A stretch of 8,742 nucleotides of DNA from an uncultured Rhodanobacteraceae bacterium. GTDB lineage: Bacteria > Pseudomonadota > Gammaproteobacteria > Xanthomonadales > Ahniellaceae. Below the pieces are notes generated by a model, which saw only the letters and a program-made list of their open reading frames with translations, made no database searches and was not told the DNA's origin. This document shows, piece by piece, positions 6,871 to 8,742 of the stretch. A program made the position numbers and the translations under genes. Positions within the stretch are counted from its first letter, which is position 1. Each line of letters opens with the position of its first letter. The stretch spans positions 1-8,742 of the forward strand of contig CALMWD010000333.1 of the NCBI GenBank assembly GCA_937873105.1, in the 5' to 3' direction.

Positions 6871-6889
6871 CGGCGGTGTGGGCCGCCGG
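6870..6889 (-). other. GC-rich hairpin in the operon leader
   Basis: CCGGCGG (6870-6876) and CCGCCGG (6883-6889) are exact reverse complements around a 6-nt loop, immediately upstream of and touching the WS/DGAT ribosome binding site. With seven G-C pairs it should be stable in the transcript. No T-run follows it. Confidence 0.5.
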
Positions 6890-6919
6890 AGCTTGGCGCA
6901 AGCCTCCGTCCGGCGTCAA
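6890..6919 (-). promoter_or_regulatory. Candidate promoter for the minus-strand lipid operon
   Basis: On the minus strand TTGACG (6919-6914) matches TTGACA at 5 of 6 positions. The best -10 at acceptable distance is CAAGCT (6895-6890, 18-bp spacer), which is poor. The strong -35 box makes a start here plausible, perhaps with activator help or an alternative sigma factor. It lies about 30 bp from the start codon. Confidence 0.35.
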
Positions 6920-6948
6920 AGCCGCGACGTGAAACATGGTGCCCCGGT

Positions 6949-6977
6949 TTGCCCGCTCCGGCCAAAGCCGCTAGCCT
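6949..6977 (+). promoter_or_regulatory. Candidate promoter for oleA
   Basis: TTGCCC (6949-6954, 4 of 6) and TAGCCT (6972-6977, 3 of 6) at the ideal 17-bp spacing, ending 32 bp before the oleA ATG. The -10 context GCTAGCCTGCG resembles GCTATGCTCGCGG upstream of the lipoprotein gene, hinting at a shared local promoter style. Confidence 0.4.
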
Positions 6978-7009
6978 GCGCGTCCGTTTTTCCGATCGTG
7001 GAAGCACCC

Positions 7010-8026
7010 ATGCTCTACAAGCACGTCGCCAGCGCCAGCGTCACCCATGTCGAGGCGCCGATCCGCCTGTCCTCGGCCGAGATCATGCAGCGCCTGCAGC
7101 CGACGCTGGATCGCCTCGGCATCCGCGGCAACCTGCTCGAAGACGTGGCCGGCATCCACGAACGCCGCATGTTCCCGGCCGACATGCCGCCCTCCGACGC
7201 CGCCACGCTGGCCGCGCAGAAAGCCATTGCCGAATCGGGCGTGCCGCACGAGAAGATCGGCATCCTGGTCAACACCTCGGTCTGCCGTGATTACCTCGAA
7301 CCGAGTACGGCCTCGATCATCCACGGCAACCTCGGTCTGGCCGACACCCGCCAGAACTTCGACGTCGGCAATGCCTGCCTCGCCTTCCTGAACGGCATGG
7401 ACATCGCGGCGCGCATGATCGAGCGCGGCGACATCGAATACGCCCTGGTCGTCGACGGCGAGAACTCGAACGTCATCACCGAAAAGACGATCGAGCGCCT
7501 GCTGCAGCCGGACGTGACGCCGGAGCAGTTCCGCAACGAGTTCGCTTCGTTGACGCTGGGCTCCGGCGGTGCCGCGATGGTGCTGGCCCGCGCCGAACTG
7601 GCGCCCGACGGCCATCGCTACCTCGGCTGCGTCACCCGCGCTGCGACCAATTTCTCGCACCTGTGCCGCGGCAACCTCGACAAGATGGTCACCGACACCC
7701 GCACCCTGCTGGTCGAAGGCCTGAAGCTGGCCGCCAAGACCTTCCAGGCCGCACGCGCGGCGCTCGGCTGGGCCAGCGACGAACTCGACGAATTCGTCAT
7801 CCACCAGATCAGCAAGGTCCACACCAGCGCCGTCTGCGAACTGCTCGGCATCGACCCGAAGAAGGTGCTGACGGTGTTCCCGGAATACGGCAACGTCGGC
7901 CCGGCCTCGGTGCCGATCGCCCTCAGCCGCCTCAAGGAAATGGGCCGCCTGCAGAAGGGCAAGCGCATCGGCCTGATGGGTATCGGCTCCGGCCTGAACT
8001 GCTCGATGGCCGAAGTGGTCTGGTAG
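7010..8026 (+). CDS. oleA: OleA, acyl-CoA head-to-head condensing enzyme
   Basis: OleA is a thiolase-superfamily (KAS III-like) enzyme that condenses two fatty acyl-CoAs by non-decarboxylative Claisen reaction into a 2-alkyl-3-ketoacid, the first step of long-chain olefin and beta-lactone synthesis. The 338-residue length matches the family. Visible residues: nucleophile Cys123 in GNACLAF, His265 in FVIHQISK, Asn295 in EYGNVGPAS, and Glu97 in RDYLEPSTAS, the base supplied by the partner subunit. All four sit exactly 20 below the residues reported for X. campestris OleA (143, 285, 315, 117, from memory), a constant offset that makes the assignment strong. The C-terminus MGIGSGLNCSMAEVVW is also OleA-like. 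The ATG at 7010 has a modest GGAAG 5 nt upstream and aligns with the family start. No oleB, oleC or oleD follows, and a terminator does. Without those partners the expected product would be a beta-ketoacid or its ketone. Confidence 0.95.
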   Translation: MLYKHVASASVTHVEAPIRLSSAEIMQRLQPTLDRLGIRGNLLEDVAGIHERRMFPADMPPSDAATLAAQKAIAESGVPHEKIGILVNTSVCRDYLEPSTASIIHGNLGLADTRQNFDVGNACLAFLNGMDIAARMIERGDIEYALVVDGENSNVITEKTIERLLQPDVTPEQFRNEFASLTLGSGGAAMVLARAELAPDGHRYLGCVTRAATNFSHLCRGNLDKMVTDTRTLLVEGLKLAAKTFQAARAALGWASDELDEFVIHQISKVHTSAVCELLGIDPKKVLTVFPEYGNVGPASVPIALSRLKEMGRLQKGKRIGLMGIGSGLNCSMAEVVW

Positions 8027-8049
8027 TCCCGACCCACATCGCTTGATGC

Positions 8050-8078
8050 AAAACGGCGCGAGCAATCGCGCCGTTTTT
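8050..8078 (+). terminator. Rho-independent terminator after oleA, possibly bidirectional
   Basis: A 12-bp perfect stem, AAAACGGCGCGA paired with TCGCGCCGTTTT, around the loop GCAA (a GNRA tetraloop), with a T-run at 8074-8078. It begins 24 nt after the oleA stop. The A-run on the left arm gives a T-run on the other strand, so it could also stop transcription of the convergent gene ending at 8209. Confidence 0.92.
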
Positions 8079-8110
8079 GTTGGTGGGTGCAGGCAGGCGC
8101 CGTTCCGACC

Positions 8111-8136
8111 TTCGCTTGTGAGTGCGCTCAAGCGGA
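8111..8136 (-). other. Imperfect hairpin downstream of the right-end gene
   Basis: CGCTT (8113-8117) pairs with AAGCG (8130-8134) and GAG (8120-8122) with CTC (8127-8129), leaving a 2-nt bulge and a 4-nt TGCG loop. It lies about 75 nt beyond the stop of the minus-strand gene. No T-run follows on either strand, so terminator function is doubtful. Nothing else recognisable was seen in 8079-8208. Confidence 0.25.
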
Positions 8137-8208
8137 TCCTGTCTGCTTTCGACAGAACCCGGTCGCTGGACAGTCCACCCGGGCATCTTCATGCCGCCAG
8201 TCGTTGTT

Positions 8209-8742
8209 TCAGGTGGCGTGCGATTCGACCACGAACTCCTGAGCTTCGGTATCCCAAAGTCCGTACTCCCAATCGCCACCGGCGGCGGAGGGTTCGACGT
8301 GGTCTGCCGGCACCCATTGTTTGACAGGTGATTGCGTCGGATAGCGCGGAGCCGACTTCACCTGATACATCAGCTTGGAGTCCATCAAAGTAATGCCGAT
8401 AACCTCGACTTCCGAGCCGAGCTGGCCCTTCTCGCGCATGCACACCTTCGAGCTTGGTTTGAACACCTCGATGTAGCGCGAGAAGTCGAGCCCTCCTTTG
8501 GGCGGCTCCGGAACCGAGCATGCCGGTGCAAGATCAGCGAACCAGCCCTTGAAGGCATCGGCTGCCGCAATCTGTTCCGCGGGAAGCTCTTCAGCCTCCA
8601 TGCCGCTGCGCAGGCGATCCAGCAACACGCCGAACTGAAGATACAGTCGCTCCGTCAGTCGTAGACTTCCGTAAGTCTGGTCGAAGATCGCGATGCAGTC
8701 GCTGGTGGTGCCGCCACCGTCCACGGTGCGGACGGAAATGTT
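8209..8742 (-). CDS. C-terminal part of an unrecognised protein, cut by the window edge
   Basis: The frame is open from the window end to the stop at 8211-8209, giving 177 residues of a longer protein. The GTG at 8724 could in principle start it, but the six codons upstream remain open and the sequence around it (VRTVDGGGTTSDC) reads like the middle of a folded domain. Visible parts: a DGGGTTSDC/IAIFDQTYGSLRLTERLY segment (8-34), a helical stretch (35-70), a Pro-rich linker (77-82), and a beta-rich region at about 91-152 containing VEVIGITLMD, LMYQVKS and WVPADHVEP, which looks like a small SH3-like barrel. I do not recognise the family. I have only a vague impression of the ends of large helicase-like proteins in accessory loci, which is not evidence. 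Base composition is lower in GC than the rest of the window (hand counts of three 60-base lines gave about 50-60%, against 73% in a line of oleA), suggesting foreign origin. Confidence 0.65.
   Translation of the reverse strand, partial: NISVRTVDGGGTTSDCIAIFDQTYGSLRLTERLYLQFGVLLDRLRSGMEAEELPAEQIAAADAFKGWFADLAPACSVPEPPKGGLDFSRYIEVFKPSSKVCMREKGQLGSEVEVIGITLMDSKLMYQVKSAPRYPTQSPVKQWVPADHVEPSAAGGDWEYGLWDTEAQEFVVESHAT

Noticed and set aside
6815..7009. Extended upstream start for oleA
   Set aside because: The frame is open upstream but crosses the divergent promoter and the WS/DGAT start. The 7010 start matches the known family N-terminus and length.
5578..7290. 570-codon plus-strand frame opposite WS/DGAT and running into oleA out of frame
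   Set aside because: Antisense shadow: rich in Arg, Gln, Gly and His, and it overlaps the divergent promoter region and two confidently identified genes.
6971..8131. 386-codon minus-strand frame opposite oleA
   Set aside because: No motif, and it spans the terminator. The plus strand encodes a complete OleA with all catalytic residues.
8139..8155. CTGTC/GACAG inverted repeat near the right-end gene
   Set aside because: Only a 5-bp stem with a 7-nt loop and no T-run; expected by chance.
8332..8664. 110-codon plus-strand frame opposite the right-end gene
   Set aside because: The minus-strand frame is longer, runs off the window and has a more protein-like composition with a plausible domain pattern; this is its shadow.
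1..8742. tRNA or rRNA genes, CRISPR arrays, insertion sequences, attachment sites
   Set aside because: No cloverleaf-type segments, spaced identical repeats, transposase frames or terminal inverted repeats were found on reading both strands.

Overview
The window looks like a stretch of a high-GC gammaproteobacterial chromosome, most likely Xanthomonadales/Lysobacteraceae-like. That is an inference from the GC-rich third codon positions, an OleA almost colinear with the one I know from Xanthomonas campestris, and a C-terminal 'SG-x-WFDP-x-RSGEG' module typical of proteins in that group. The left 8 kb reads as ordinary core-type sequence. The last ~500 bases are less GC-rich and may begin an accessory region.

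Layout, left to right. (1) 1-657, plus strand: the C-terminal third of signal peptide peptidase SppA, cut by the window edge just before the catalytic serine. (2) 728-1042, plus strand: a small DUF4156-type lipoprotein with its own promoter and a strong ribosome binding site. (3) 6861 down to 1027, minus strand: a tight four-gene operon. In order of transcription it holds a wax ester synthase/diacylglycerol acyltransferase (WS/DGAT), a small cytosolic alpha/beta hydrolase, a large exported alpha/beta hydrolase with two tandem C-terminal modules, and a membrane-anchored M20 dizinc peptidase of the PM20D1/carboxypeptidase-S type. The junctions are a 4-nt overlap, a 2-nt gap and a 4-nt overlap. 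(4) 6862-7009: a 148-bp divergent control region with candidate promoters in both directions. (5) 7010-8026, plus strand: oleA, the thiolase-fold enzyme that condenses two fatty acyl-CoAs head to head, with every catalytic residue present. (6) 8050-8078: a strong, potentially bidirectional terminator. (7) 8209-8742, minus strand: the C-terminal part of an unrecognised protein that runs off the window.

The central theme is fatty acyl chemistry. OleA and WS/DGAT both consume acyl-CoA and are transcribed divergently from one short control region. The two hydrolases and the M20 enzyme, whose relatives make or cleave N-fatty-acyl amino acids, could remodel or release acyl products. Two of the operon products look cytosolic and two look exported or periplasm-facing. 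No oleB, oleC or oleD lies beside oleA here: it is followed by a terminator and a convergent unrelated gene. The most notable object is therefore this divergent oleA / acyltransferase-hydrolase-M20 locus, whose joint product I cannot name from sequence alone.
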